DNA of 64,000 nt, taken from assembly GCF_028389875.1 (NCBI RefSeq), contig NC_084687.1, positions 5,740,157-5,804,156 on the forward strand. The letters run 5' to 3'. The stretch is from Rhea pennata (Eukaryota > Chordata > Aves > Rheiformes > Rheidae). The translations under genes were made by a program, and so were the position numbers. The notes under the pieces were generated by a model, which saw nothing but the letters and a program-made list of their open reading frames with translations, did no database searches and was not told the origin of the DNA. Shown piece by piece: positions 1-13,400 of this stretch (position 1 is the stretch's first letter; every line of letters begins with the position of its first letter).

Positions 1-280
1 TCAGGCCACTGCATCAGGGATCCCTGCTCCAGTTCAGCAATACAAGCTTGGCTAAAGACAGAAGAATACCCAGGAGAAGTGGTTCTCTTCAAAATTTCCC
101 TGACCTCCCCGGTCTACCCCCACCCCAGGCTGCACACAAGGTCTCCTTCCCCTCTCCACCTGCCACCTGCTGTACTAGCTGCAGCATTCAAGTGCCTCTT
201 CACTCAGCTTGAGAGCAAACTGTTGGCTAAAGAAATAAGATTCAGTGCCCAGCCCCACATCAGGGAGGTTTCAGTCCTAC

Positions 281-658
281 CTGCACGATGTCCAGCACCA
301 TTCCAGCAGCAACTGTTCCAAAGCCTGCCAGAAGGAAAGGGAAGAGAACCTGGAGCCCAATGGAAAAGGAAGTCTCTTTGAGTGGCAAGGCAGGTTCAGG
401 ACCTCGGTCTGTGCTAGTGTCATCACTTTCATTGCTCTGGCTGCCATTTTCCAACAGGGCATCTTCTTCTCGCACTCCTTTGGCATTGGCACGGGACTCC
501 AGCACCACCACTTCCACCCCATCACCATCAGATCCCAGGAACTCCAAGGGCTCCACCAACTGCGTGTGGTCTGGATCAGCACAACAGTCCACAGGCACAA
601 TGGGCAGCACAGTCCCGTTGGCCTGGTGGGCCTCCTTGTGCTCTGGCTTGGATGACAT
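281..658 (-). CDS. SLC41A1: SLC41A1, first coding exon (gene continues beyond position 1)
   Basis: This exon encodes the N-terminus (residues 1-126) of solute carrier 41 member 1, a plasma-membrane Mg2+ transporter related to bacterial MgtE. It reads from an ATG at 658 ([16 protein letters not shown]) through an acidic cytosolic tail with the family-typical stretch [20 protein letters not shown]. It then enters the first membrane helix (about residues 98-126, starting [20 protein letters not shown]). The tail is nearly identical to human SLC41A1 as I remember it. A donor (CAG|GTAGG) follows at 280-279. On the minus strand a pyrimidine-rich TCTGCAG acceptor ends at 660, one base before the ATG, so this exon begins at or near 659 and the 5' UTR lies in upstream exons. 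The remaining exons are outside the window. Confidence 0.96.
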
Positions 659-1415
659 GCTGCAGAGAGGCTATCCTGACCCTTGGCTTGGTGGGCCTAC
701 AGCCAGCAGCTGTGCCAGAAGAGATCTTCTGCCAGGAGCTTATACAAATGGCCTTTCCAGCATCTAGAGGCCACCTCTTCTACCCCTGCTCGCTTGCTTT
801 TGAGCACAGAGACTGGTCCCACAGCAGAGATCCCCATCAAGCACAACCCAGAACGAGGGACACCAACCACTGAGTGAACAGAGAACACAGGTAGAACTGG
901 GAACTACAGGGAATCTGCTCTAGTTCTCCTCTTTCCAGCACAGTGAGTTACAGCAGCCGCTGAGACGGCACCCAAGCTTCCCGTTGTTGTTGTTGCGTAA
1001 CAGTTCAGCACATCTTTCTGAGTCTTCTTCCAGCAGCAGGACTGCTGTGACGGAGCACACAGTAAGGCAGGGAGAAAAACAAATGAAGCAAAGAGCAAAG
1101 AACAATGCAGGAACCTAAAAATTGGCTTTTAGAAATGATATAGTCCAGAAAAACCCTTCTTACTGCCAGGGCTTTGTCACTCTCTCCTGTGGTACCTTCC
1201 TTGCTCAGAACTTATGTCAGAAAGCTCGTGGGGGATTTTACTCTGCTGCAGCCTATTTTGTGCTCTCCGCCAGGAAAGGCAGCAACACCAGCAAGCTCCA
1301 GGCGTCAGTGTCGATGTCCTCCTGCTCCTCCAGGGTGGAATTTCTCACTTTAGAGCACGGGGCAACGACAGCTCTTATTTAAAGTAACAGCAAGCTCCCA
1401 GTTAAGGTCACTCAC

Positions 1416-1496
1416 GGAGCTGAGCAGGCTGCAGGCGCGAGCTGGCATCTGCAGAGCCTCAGACGCACATGCCACTCTCCAGAACCCGTCTTTCGC
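1416..1496 (-). other. SLC41A1: candidate non-coding 5' UTR exon of SLC41A1
   Basis: On the minus strand a long pyrimidine tract (around 1500-1530) ends in TTTCAG at about 1497-1502. About 80 bases downstream comes a strong donor, CTCC|GTGAGTGACC, at 1415-1410. This outlines an internal exon between the CpG-island start and the first coding exon. A possible upstream exon 1 donor (GCGG|GTGCGTAG) lies near 1730. No coding role is needed because the ATG of SLC41A1 is in the next exon. The call rests only on splice-site shape and position. Confidence 0.4.
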
Positions 1497-2170
1497 CTGA
1501 AACATGGGGGGGAGAGGATGGGTTAGGGGGTTCCGCGGCAGCAGGCGCGCTCGCCTGCGGCGCCCGCCCGCCGCGGCTGCACGGCGCGGAGCAGCCAGGC
1601 CGCCCGCGCAGCCCGGCGAGGGCTCAGGCGTCCCAGGGCGCCGCCAGCCGCTGGAGCGGGGCCGGTCGAGGCAGCCGCGGCCGCCAGCAGAGCCGCGGCC
1701 GGTCCCTTCCTTCCCTCCCGCCGCTACGCACCCGCCACCGCACCGCGCTCCGCTCCGCTCTGCCCCGCCGCCGCCGCCGCGCTGCGCCGGGCCGGGCCGG
1801 GCCGGGGGCGGCGCCGGGCCGGGCGGGGGGCGGTGCCGCGCCGCCCTGACATCACCGCCCGCCAATGGCAGCGCGGGCCCGGGCTCCGTGCGGCGCCGCC
1901 GTTGGACGGGCGCGCGTGGCGTCACGCGCGGCGGCGGCGGCAGCCCCGCCCCCTGCCGCGGGGGGGCGGGGCTCCGGATCACGTGCCGCCGGGGCGGCCC
2001 GCGGGGGCCGGCGCGGGCGCGGGCGCAGCGGCGGCTTCTGCCCGCGGGCGCTGCTCAGGCCCTGGCTCTGCAGAGCAGTGCGAGGTGCCGGCCTTGAGCG
2101 GGCTGGCGGGTTTCCTACTGCCCCTTCTTGTTCGCCGCTGCAAGGGGAGCCTCAGCCCGGCCGCCCCCCG
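1490..2170 (-). promoter_or_regulatory. CpG-island promoter of SLC41A1
   Basis: This stretch is very GC-rich and dense in CpG, unlike the AT-richer flanks, and lies immediately upstream of the SLC41A1 5' exons. Visible elements are a CCAAT motif near 1862-1866, GC boxes (GGGGCGGGGC type) near 1962-1973, a TGACGC half-CRE near 1919-1924, and a TCACGTG E-box at 1979-1985 of the kind bound by USF or MiT/TFE factors. There is no TATA box. This is the pattern expected for a broadly expressed gene with dispersed start sites. The exact start site cannot be read from sequence. Confidence 0.75.
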
Positions 2171-2199
2171 GGGACAGGGGTTTAACGAGTCACAGGGAA

Positions 2200-3236
2200 G
2201 GCTGGGAGCAGTCTGTGGTAGCGGGCTTCAGGCAGACCTGGGAACTGAGTTACTATCAGGAAAGACAGCAGTAACACCAGGATTCCCTGGGCAGAGGCAG
2301 GGCCATCGCCGCAGGCCGGGGCCACGCGCCCCTTCCCTGCGCTTTCTGAGCACAGAACTTGCCCAGCCGCTGGCTGCCTAACGCTGCTCACAGCAAGCCT
2401 GGGGACATCGATCCTCGCTCTTCCCATTTTCTTCTGGGGTAGCCACGTTGTGCAGAGCCGTTGCTAGGTTGCATCTCCACGCGTACACTGACGCATCCAT
2501 GTGAACGTCGCTCTGCGTGGTATACGGCACCTCTAAACCAGGCACAACGGTCACAAAATACCGCATCCGACCCAACCGCAGACCGGAAAGAAAGAGCCCC
2601 GCTGCCTCCTCTAATCCCGGCGCTGTGTTTCTGCCTCTTTCTTTGTGAGGCCTCTTGTGATTGTGTGATCATGTTGGGAATTGGATCAAATCACTGCTAC
2701 AAATGAAAACTGATTCATCAAGAACTTGCTAAGTTTTCATCCAGATGGTTCCCTGCTAGTGCAAGAAGATGGGAGGAGTGGAAATACAGAGAGGAAGGAT
2801 ATTTCCAGCAGTATCTCTCACTTAGGTCAGCTTAACGTGATTGTGAAACTGCAGCCTAAGGGTATTTTATCATTTTACTCTAAATAACCATAGCTTTCTG
2901 GTACAGATTTTGCTCTCATCAAAGGATCTGTACATTGCCTATCACAGTGGGACTGAAGCCCAGGAACGCTAACACAGTACAGACAGTACGAGCCCGCTTT
3001 CAAGCCTCCGTGCCAGATTCAGTGGCTTCTTTGAAGCAGTGCAGCAAATAGTAGTAGGAATATTATCACATGTACTCACTCCTCCATCTGTTCATGCCAA
3101 ACTGGCCCATAACAAATGTACATGTAAAAAGCAGGAACTTCTGCTTGGAGGTCAGTACCTCTGCAGTTAGTGTGGCTCTGCAGGATTCTTTCTTAATGAA
3201 ACCAGCTTTTCTGATTGACATTCCCCTTTTATTTCA

Positions 3237-3268
<32 letters not shown>

Positions 3269-6200
3269 CATTTTAAACACAAATGGAACTGTGACCAGTT
3301 GTTGTTTTTCCTTCCTGCCTTTCCTTTCCTCCCAGGAAATGGTCACCAGCAAGTTACTACCCAGACTGATTACGTGATCCCCAGCTCCATGCCTTGGAGA
3401 CAGGTCTTGAAAGAGTAATGGTCTCCATGACACCAGCGTGTGTGTGAGGGGAAGAGGGAGGGCGACACAGGAACTGCACTCCCCCACAGACACCGAGTCA
3501 AGTATGACTAGAATTGCTGACTTCATTTCTTAAAATAAGGAAATGATGGTAGTCATGGTCAGTGGCGGCAAGAGATCCATTGTGATTCAGACCCTTCCAG
3601 AAACGTGTGCTCTGCTCCTTAATTCCTTTCTGCTTACAAAATTTAAAATTTGAACATTGGGAGTTTTCTTTCCTGAAATATTTGTTGCTTTGGAAGGAAA
3701 GGGTGACTGACACACTGAAAGCAGGACAATCTATGTATATTTAAAGCAGCGTGGAGATAGCTCAGATAAAACCACTTTTCTAACTTTCTCGGTCCCAACA
3801 ACATTTGCAGATATTTCTCTTCTAAGAAGGCTGAATTTCTAGAGCAGGTCAGAAGAGTGCCACCTGTACAACGTAAGAATAACTAGCAACGTGTACTAGA
3901 TTTTGTACCTATCCGGCATCACAAAGATTGAACCCAGTATTTCAAAGGATGATGACCACTGGCAGTTGCATTTGCAGTCGTTTAACTAATTCTCATGTTA
4001 ACCGCCTGCCGTGACACAGCCAAAGAGACATATGGGAAAGCTGAGCCACACAAAATGTCTTAGCTAAAGCTGCAACACAGCTCCACACTCAAGCCGAGAG
4101 GGGAACCCAGGAGTCCCAAATCCTGCCTCCAGCCTTAGCTTCTGCCTTCCTTTGTCCAAAAAACCCTGGGCTTTTAGACGCTATTTCCGCCTTTATCTTT
4201 CCTTCCTGATTTGGAAAATCCATATCCCCCACGGAGCAACTGTTTCCCCCCCACAACCATAACACACACCAAAATGTGACCTTGTTGATTAACAGTCCGG
4301 CCAGCTGCACGCTCAGGAAGTGGAAGCATGAAGACAAAAGCCGCCTGAGACAAGAAAACAGAAATAGATAAAACCTCCACCACCTACGCTGACGCGCAGA
4401 GATCAGAAAGGCAGAGGATAAAAGGGCAGGAAATGGATTTCCAGTTGCAGAGTAGCAGGTACCAGTGGCAACAGAATGCTTGGAAAGGAAAGAATTTACC
4501 ACTGAGCTACACTAGATTATGGAAAATTGTGCCCATGTGTTTTATAGCAGCCACATGACTTTAGCACTATGAAGCTGTCACACCACACAGTCCAGTTCTG
4601 AGCAAGGACCTTGTAAAGGCCTATGAAGCCAAAATGTTTATTGGATAAAGGCAGTAGAATTTTCCCTTTCCACAGATATCAGAGATACAGAAAGACGAAG
4701 AGATTTGGACAAAGTCACCCCCCCCAAAAAAAAAAAACCCACAGAATTTGAATGTTTTGAGAAGTCCAGACCCTTTGCTCCCTCTTAACCTCTAATTTTC
4801 TGACCTGAATGGAGCCTCAGTTGCATTTGACCATGGATTCTGAGGGGACCTAGTTATTAAAGTCTTTACAATTAGGAATCTCAGCAGACAAACTCAATGA
4901 CTGATCAGGTCATGGATAATGACTTACCGCTACAGAGATCAGTCCAAAGCAAAAGCAATTTATGAAGGCAGGCAACAATGTCAGAAGCTGACCCTATTCT
5001 GGTCCTGGTCTGGGACAAGAAATGCAGATCACAGAAGTTCTGTTTTACCAGTCCTGGAAGCAAACAAAACAACCAGCAGCCTTTTTCTAAAGGTCTAAAC
5101 AGCTGCTTGTCTCAACAGTATTCACGTGTCATCCACATGCTGTGTCTGCTGTGACAAACACACGTCAGTGTCACTCAGGTACATCCCTAGGGCTTTTTGC
5201 CATGTGAGAACATCTGGCAGAGGAAGGCTGAAGGGCCCTGGCTTCCTGTGAGGCCAGCGGTTCCTGTGTCCACAGCTGCCGACCCAGCAGCAGTGCGGCC
5301 ACCTGTCAGGGTGGGACTGAGGACATACCTCACATTTCTGCCTTCTTCCAGGTATAGCCTCTACATTTTTTTCCCTCCCAGAAGTTAGGCCAAAGAAGAC
5401 ACTAACACCATGAGTCTTCTGGGCTGGTCAAGGCAGAGACTGATACTTAAAAAATTACAAATGAGAATCATCTCAGCTCCCTACTCAACTTCCTATTGTG
5501 TGTTCCTGTCACTTCACAAAATCCCAGCGATGACATTGGATTAACCTCCTGTGGTGCACAAATGTAAATAGCCAGAACGATAATAATGTTTAAATATCTA
5601 AATGTGGTGGGAAGAATAAAAATGCTCAATGGCAAATAATTATCCATTTGGAATATGCTTCATGGCTTGGATGTTGCTTTTTGTATCCTACTGCCCAGAC
5701 CTTGACCCAACCCGTAGGTAAATACGTCAGTGATGAAGAGCATTTACTCTTTCTTCTCCACCCCTTGCATTAACTACCCTTCAATGTGGTCATTTTCCTT
5801 CCTGCTGTGAACTGACTGCAGCTTCCTTTGGCGCCCACCATCACAGCTCTTAAATCAGCCAGAGTGATCTCTACTGAGTGAAGTAGGTCACTCCCTTCCC
5901 CACCACGCTGCGCTCTTTATCTCTGCCGCCCCTGCTACCCTGGGAAGCTATGGAACTGGAAACCGGAGCCAAGCCTCCTGCGCTGCAACTCAGATCACGC
6001 ATAGCCTTCACTACGCTGTTCAAGCAAAAAAAAAAAAGGAAAAAAAGGAAAAAAACACAACATGGGCAGCACTTCTGAATGCCTCTAGGCCTTGCTACAA
6101 GTATTGAGAGATGCTGATGTACAACTACCAGTGCTGCAGTAGAGACCTCATAGGTCATGACAGTACAGTTTCTTTAAAGGGTTATTTTGGCAACCTGAAT

Positions 6201-7950
6201 TTGGGAACTAAAGAAATAAAGTATGTCTGTAAAAATTCCAGAGCAGTAGCAACCTCTGCAGAGGAGCTGCAGATGGGGACTGAATGCACTGGCAAGAATC
6301 TGTGCAAGGTTCAACCTGGTAACAGCACACAGTACTACAGGTCAGGACTGAGGGTCACAGGTGAGGAGTGCCTCTCTTGAATGGCAAAGGATATTGCACA
6401 TGGCTGAGGAGCCTCCAAGTTACTCAAGAGAAGTCTTGCTCAGTGGCACTGGCTGAGTCAAGCGGGGAAGATGTGACAGCACCTGCTTAAGAAAATGGAC
6501 TTCATCAGATCCATGAAATACCAAAGTAGCAAAAGAGGAGCCAAGAATGCAAGTGTCAAATGCAAGGCAGGAGGAAACAACTTTGTAAACACCTTGTTCC
6601 TGGATTGTCCTCCAGCTCTGTGTCTGAACTCTCCATGGTCACTGGAGGCTCAAAATAAACTCAGCCCTTTTAAACAGAGGCCAGCAACAGAGCTTTCTTT
6701 AGAAAATGCAGGTGTGGAATGTGACCTTTTCTTCGTAGTGTTGCAGGCCTGTATGACCCCACATCAGCTGCTGTGCTTGCTACAGGCTGCTGTGGCTGGA
6801 CAACCACAGACATATTACTTTGAGTAAGTGTTGTCAGAAGAATGTCAGCTTTGTAGAGCTGGCTGCAAAGAAGAGGAAAAAGGAAGTTGCTATGCAAGCA
6901 ACACAGGAATACACTAACATACTGGAACTGGGCTGAAACAAACAGCATTAAAACCCTATTAAACATAACACCAAGCTACATGTCTTCAGAGCAGAAAATC
7001 AGGCTTTTGTTTCTCTGATGAATCAGAGGCAATTGGTCCATGTGACTCATTACAAAAAAGAATAAACCAGAGTTATAGGTCTGTTTTTTCATGATGTATT
7101 TGTCATCATCAAGAAGTTAGTCATGCAATGCAAATTTTTAAATAATCTGAGCAAAGTAGGCCAGTGCATCATCCTTACATAACAATTTACATGTTGACCC
7201 AAAGATTTCAAACACTACTCAAGGTGAGAGACATTCTGTGAGAACGTATAATGAGAAAAGTGGAGAGAATGAGAATGGGGTGGAGAAGATACTGTTCTGT
7301 CAGAAGCAGAATGCAAGTATCAGATCACCAGGCAACCCTTCAGAATTGTGCCAGATAAGTGTGACATGGCAGCTAATATGATAAAACAAGGGAGAATACA
7401 AAGGACAAAACTGCTGTAGGTACTAAGCGTGCGTCATTATCAGAAGTGACTGAAAAAAATGGGGAGAGCTGAGGATCATTGGATCCTGAAGGATAAGACC
7501 TGTTTAAGGCACCTCTGTTCAGAGGCTTCAGGTGAGAATAAAGCTCTGTTGAACATTTACTGCAGAGGCACACTGCATGATTTCAGCACTAGTTGATAAG
7601 CAGCACTTAATAAGGCTCTGCAACAAGCCACATTAGCAAAACCCCACGGCACACTTTTGCATAGTACCTGCCAAAACCAGCCCTGCCTTGCCAGTGCTGT
7701 TTGTCCTTCACTTTCCCTTCAGCAACAAAATGAATCTTCAAATGAATCTCCTTTCAAGAAATAATCCTTGCAAAAACACAGAGATGAGTGATTTTTGATC
7801 AGGGACAGGAGATTACAAAATATAAAGGATGCTTTATGTCTTTAGGACTCTTTTGCTATTTTAACAGACAGCAAATCCCTCCTTCCACACCACAGCACAT
7901 TCTTCGCTGCACAACAGCATGAGGCAAGTTAGGATTTTTGCAGCATGACC
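2200..7950. other. intergenic spacer between SLC41A1 and PM20D1, part 1
   Basis: No exon or conserved coding segment was recognised here. Short open frames are scattered on both strands, and none matches a known family or has matching splice sites. The stretch contains a T-run near 3249-3269 and an A-rich run near 6027-6056. Segments near 4045-4135 and 4668-4720 resemble inverted MIR/L3-type ancient repeats (for example GGGAACCCAGGAGTCCC at 4100-4116). Base composition is ordinary and AT-leaning. Confidence 0.6.
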
Positions 7951-7955
7951 ACTGC

Positions 7956-8360
7956 CACAGAATCAGAGAATGGTTGAGGTTGAAAGGGGCATCTGGAGAT
8001 CATCTAGTCTTTACTCACTCCCCTCCTGATGCTGTTTGCCTTCTTTGCTGGTCATATCCGATTCGCTGTCCACCAGGACCCCCAGGTCCATTTCTGCAAA
8101 ACTGCTTTCCAGCCGGTCCTGCATGGGGCCATCTCTACCCCAGCGCAGGACTTTATTTTCCCTGGCTGAATTTCATGAGAGTCCTGTTGGCCCATTTCTT
8201 CAGCCTGTGGACCTGCCCCTGAATGGCAGCACAGTTGTCTGGTTTAGATGATACAAAATTGGGGGGAGTGGTTGATACAGACTTGCTGAGGGTGCACTCT
8301 GTCTCATCATCCACGTCATTAAGGAAGATGTTAAACAGTATTGGTCCCATACAACCAAAG
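7956..8360 (-). mobile_element. CR1 LINE fragment (3' part, degenerate)
   Basis: Read on the plus strand, this begins ACAGAATCAGAGAATGGTTG and continues through ATCTGGAGATCATCTAGTC, the inverse of the CR1 3' end found throughout bird genomes. It runs on through the CR1 segments CCACCAGGACCCCCAGGTCC and GAATGGCAGCACAG. Read on the minus strand, the far end encodes a reverse-transcriptase C-terminal piece (GPILFNIFLNDVDDETECTL at the start of 8153-8350) followed by KKWANRTLMKFSQGK, close to the CR1 ORF2 consensus. The copy is 5'-truncated, diverged and lacks a clean octamer tail, so it is old and inactive. It lies in the spacer downstream of PM20D1. Confidence 0.9.
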
Positions 8361-10404
8361 TTGAAGCAAAGGCTTTAGAGCCTTAGTCACCTTTACAGAG
8401 ACTAGTCAGAGGAAAAATTTCCTCTACCTTCTACTCATGGCAATTTATTTTTAATATGTGCTGTACCCTGACATACCACTTTTGCTGCATCTGCAACAAG
8501 AATTTGAAAGAGGAATGATACCTCTGTGACGAGCTGTTGATACACAGCTGAAGAGATTAATGATGTTAGGACATACAAATTGAATGAATAAAAGGTAAAA
8601 AATGCAAAATATTTACTATCCAGTAATGCATAAACAGAATTAGTTAATTTTGTGTAGAAAGGAGACTACCAGGGAGGGTGCAGGATTAAAGCTGGCTGGA
8701 AAATATGTGGATTTGTTTTGATGGAAACTTTACAACTTGCTCTAGTGCAGAACCAGGTGTGGAAATGATTTCATTGCAATTATACAGTTACATTAAAAGA
8801 CTACATAATAATCAGAAAATAATTTGCCTTCCTTTTTTATTAGATAAAAATTATGATATGTTTTCAACTACTTAGTCACTTGATACAGTTTTAGCCCATT
8901 GTCTGTACTGGTAAAGTCAGAATGCAAATACAGAATGGTGAAAGGAATGAATAGAAATCACATTTCCATCACTCTTTTTCAAGATATATTTCAAGATACT
9001 TCATGTACATTTCAGTACATTTTACAATGTGAGTATAAATCAGAATAACCACCTACTCTGGTGCATAATAAACTCTGAAAAAGAAACAAGCATCTCTGCA
9101 GCAGTGCAACAGAAGGATACATGGCTGGTTCCTATAGCACAGGAAATGCATGTCAGTGCAACAAAGTATTTTTCACCCTGTGTGTACTTTGGCTAACATC
9201 TGATTCTTAATTCCTTCCTTGTTTAATTAATAACAGTAACTGCAGCTAAAGGGACTATTTAGGCCAAAAGAAGAATATTTAACTCTTCAGTGCTAACAAG
9301 TTAGGTATGCTAATGCAAGAAGTGCACGACAAGACGAAACAGAGTCAACATCAATGGCCTGTCCACCTTAGGGTTCCCAAAGAGTTAAATCAAGAATGAT
9401 TTAAGTGCTAGAGTAAAGTGAAAAGTGCTAGTGAGGCAACGAAGGAACAGAGAAGGCTCCCTGCTCCCGCTGAACTGGAAGAAACTGAAGGGCTAACTCT
9501 TTTTCAGAATCAAGTTCTCAGAGGAAAGAGAAACATATACTACAGAGAAACTGATTCAGGGCAAAGAGAACATATATTAGCAGACAATGCTGATTTAGTT
9601 TCCTATTTAAAGCTGCAGTTCCTTAGTCTGACACCCAGCTGCACAATACATTCTAGGCCTTACCAAAGAAAGAGGAAAAAAAAGTCACTGAAAAGATGGG
9701 GAAAAACGTTAATAGCAGATTTAGCACCTCTGAAATCAGGGCGACATCAGTTAAAGCAACAGAATTAGAACTTCTGGAGGTCAGTATTTTAAACTAGAGT
9801 TAGAAATCAGTGTATGAATGGGAGAACTAGCAATACCTAGATAACACTGACATTGGTTGAGAGCACCACCTGTGAAAGAAGCCTATACAAAACAGCAGTG
9901 CAACAGACTCAATACAATGCTACCCAAGTACACCAAATCAGCACCATGTTACAGGCTTTCCACACAAGCTTTTGATAGAGACAGTCCTTGTGAAAAATCA
10001 ATTATCCGTACAGGAGGAGTTTGTCAAAAGCACACATAGGGAGATTAGCTCTTTTAGAGATGGATGAGTGACTGCAAATTATAGCTTAGATTTCTAAGTG
10101 ACTACCAATTTCAGAGGCTTAAGGATTTAAAGAAAGTGTGGAAAAACGTAGTGTCATCAGATTAATGTCTGCATGAGAATAGGGAAACACAGAAATCAGG
10201 GTTATCTGTTGTGTTTTGGTCAGGTTCTTATCACTTTCTGGCAAACTGTGCACCTGTAGCTAAAGCAACAACCAAACAACCAACATCTTTTTCATCTGTA
10301 TGTAAACCACAATTTGCAATAATAAAATTCTAGACACAGCTCAATATGCCAAATCCCTGCCGCCCCTGAGTCTACCTCTGTACCTGCTGCTCTCAGCTTT
10401 TGTC
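8361..10404. other. AT-rich spacer and presumed PM20D1 3' UTR
   Basis: The sequence immediately below 10405 should be the 3' UTR of PM20D1, but I could not find a clear AATAAA on the minus strand close to the stop codon, so its end is not set. The rest is AT-rich with no recognisable exon. A 116-codon open frame at 9418-9768 on the plus strand has no family resemblance and is probably chance. Confidence 0.5.
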
Positions 10405-13400
10405 TCACAGCTCATGGGAGGTTGCGTGAGGCTCCGGAAGCTTGTCAATATCACAGTTCTTAATCAGTTGAAAGAGAAACTCGACCTGTTTTTCATAAAC
10501 CTCAACAGAGATTCTCTCATTCAACCCATGGATCCTGGTAGAAAGAGAAGAATGTTTTTCATTCCAGTATGCATTTGTGTGTTTGTGACCCACTTGCATA
10601 TAATGAGCATCCTATTTGTCTGCTCATTTCATAAAGCAACATGCAACATAGAAAGACCACAATATATGCCAGATATGGCACTCTAACCATGTAATGTCTG
10701 TTCCTCAGGACAACCAAAATAATTTACCAATTCTAAGGCTCCGAGCACAGTGACTAAGCCCACAGATCGTGTGGAAAAGAACAGCCAGTATTCTACTTCT
10801 CTGCCCCGATCTTGGCCATTTTGTCTTGTACAGCTACCAGAGCACTCTACTCCTGTATCACCTGCACCTCAATAAAATGATAAATCCATGTCATAGAAAA
10901 TAAACAATCTCCTTGCATAGTACCTTCTTCTTTATCATTTTACCCCAGGAAACTAGCATTAAGGAGCTAATGAATTGGGAGTGGCACGTGTGCCAAACAC
11001 AGGGATAGGTCTCTTAAAACAAGACCAAACACTACAACAATACCTTCCAAACTGCAGCACTATATATAGCATCCAACCAGCCTTACTTTATTGTACAAAT
11101 TCTGCTGTACTATTGGATAGGGACACCTGAATGAGGTCTTGTCTGCATCTGAAGTAACGAAGAATAAGGACTAATGTTCTCCCAATGTAATTATCATCCT
11201 CTATTTGTGCAGCACCCAAATCAGCAGGAAATGGGTGGCCTAAGAGAATGTGAGGCAACAACAATGCCATGCCAAGGTATACAAGGCTGGGTTTCCTTCT
11301 CCCGCCTAACACGTATCCATTTTATCTTTCTTTAGTCTCCACCCCAAACAGCTGCCCCCATACAGATAGAACACAGTACCTGGGAAGATCATCCGATTTC
11401 AAGAGCACTGGGTTAAATCGATAAATGGCATTTGTGACGTTAGTGAAATGCCTGCTGTCTGTGTTTCCAACACATGTGCCTGGAAAACAAACCTCAGTTT
11501 TACTTTACATGAGAACAGCAAATTAACGACCCACATTTCCCAGGAGAAAGAAAAGGCATCTGGTAACAATTTTACATGACCCATACCTACACCAAAAGCC
11601 AAATCATTGAAAACAGTCTATGCTACATCCTGAAAGAAGAAAATTCTCTCTTCAGTAACAAAAGGAACTGAACATACAGTTCAACTATTCTAAGGACAGC
11701 TATGATAACTAGCGTCTACAGAAGTTCAAGCTTCAAACTGCAATCCGACCAAATGTACAGAACTAGCAAGGAACTGTCAGCAAGGGAAGGAGCTGGAATC
11801 ATAAGGAATAATACAGAAGAGCAGGAATGGCTTTGCTAGTTATGAAGCAACACAAGAAGAGCTAAAGCAAGAAGACCTCCTGCTCCCTCACAATTCCTTT
11901 CTTCCCTGAAGAGATCCCTTTGTACGTGTAGAGTCCAATTCAAGGCTCATTGTTTCGGTCAGTTTCCTGTTTGGTCTTTTACTTCCACTACTAAAAAACA
12001 ACATCATGAAGTTTAAAACAGAAAGAGGGAACCAAATTGAAAAGGAAAAAGCAGCTGTTTCCAGTAGTTAACAGCTGGGGTGGAGAAATACACAGAAAAT
12101 GGAAACAAAGCAATGGCAGGGGAGGAGGGGAGAGAGCAAAGGGAGGAAGAAGGGTGGAAGTTGGAAAGGAAACAATAATCATCATGTGCTTGCTCTTACC
12201 TGGGACCACACTGTCAACGTTCGGGAAAGTATCCAGAACGGTTCTTTGAAAAACATGGACTCCAAATGTCTGGTCATCCCAAGGACTGATGGGAAGTGGG
12301 TCAAAAGCCTCTACTACATCAATCTTCACTCTGTTATCAGCAATAGTGTTTCTAACTGTCTCTAGCACCTATGGGTTAAGCACAGAGATTAAATAAGCAA
12401 AGGAAATGAGAAAACGTCCCTTGTTGATGCCTGCCTATGATCCAGTTTCCAGAAAATGTTTGTCAGTGAACTGCCAATTGTGGCTCCAAATATAGATGCA
12501 TATTTAGGACTGGTACTGAGTGACAATCTGTCTTCCTCTTACTCACTGGATGACTGGTATTAAAGCTAAATTTTTTTTCTAGCGCAAATCAGACGAGTAT
12601 CACTGTCTCAAGGTCTCCCTGAAATGCTTCAGCCCTGAAAAGCATGTGGTCAAGCTGCTGCTGGGTCATCCAAGTAAACAGAATCCAGAAAAATCATCTA
12701 GAAAGATAAATGTTCATCAAAGGTTTGAGAAGGGAAGATATTATTTACTGATAATTTTTCATGGCTGTCCTTTGCTGGACAGCTCTGTCATATCTACGCA
12801 GTTGCTCAAGACTGTCTCATTCTCACAGAAGATTTAACGCTTCCATTCCATAGTCACATATGATCCACGTGCTCTTTGGCACAAGAATGACTGCTGAAGT
12901 CTGCTTCCTGTAACTGCAGGGCATGCTTTCAAATGTCGTTTGCTTCTTACTCTGTTCCCTATTCAGAAGATATTTGAAATTTTAACAGAGTTTCTAAGAA
13001 GGTGGCGCTGAATAAATTCTATTCCACTTGTAAACAGATCAACCTTTCTCACTTGCACTGCACTCCTTATAACAATAGCCAGTACAGATACCCAGCATTA
13101 AAGCAAATCACCCATCCAAATGTGATGAATTACTCTAGCTACAAACCCAGGTAAAGAAAAAGCCATAAGAAACAAGGAACTTGGTAACAAACACGGCTTA
13201 TCTGACATTTTTTCCTCCTTTGAGATGAAATTCAGCCTGCATAAAGGCGCAGTTTCCAAATCTTCCCCTTCCAGTGCTTGTTTAAATATGGCGAGAGAAG
13301 GCAAGAGCTTTCCAATAGAACACACCTGCTGCCACAGAGGCTAAGTTAATCTTAGATATGAGTGCTATTTTGCTCAGGAAAGGATGGAGAATAAAGCAGC

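Noticed and set aside
1504-2097. 197-codon plus-strand frame in the SLC41A1 CpG island
   Set aside because: Low-complexity Arg/Pro/Gly/Ala translation of a promoter island; no gene is expected on this strand.
8153-8350. Host coding exon (65 codons, minus)
   Set aside because: The peptide is the C-terminal part of CR1 reverse transcriptase and lies inside a longer CR1 match.
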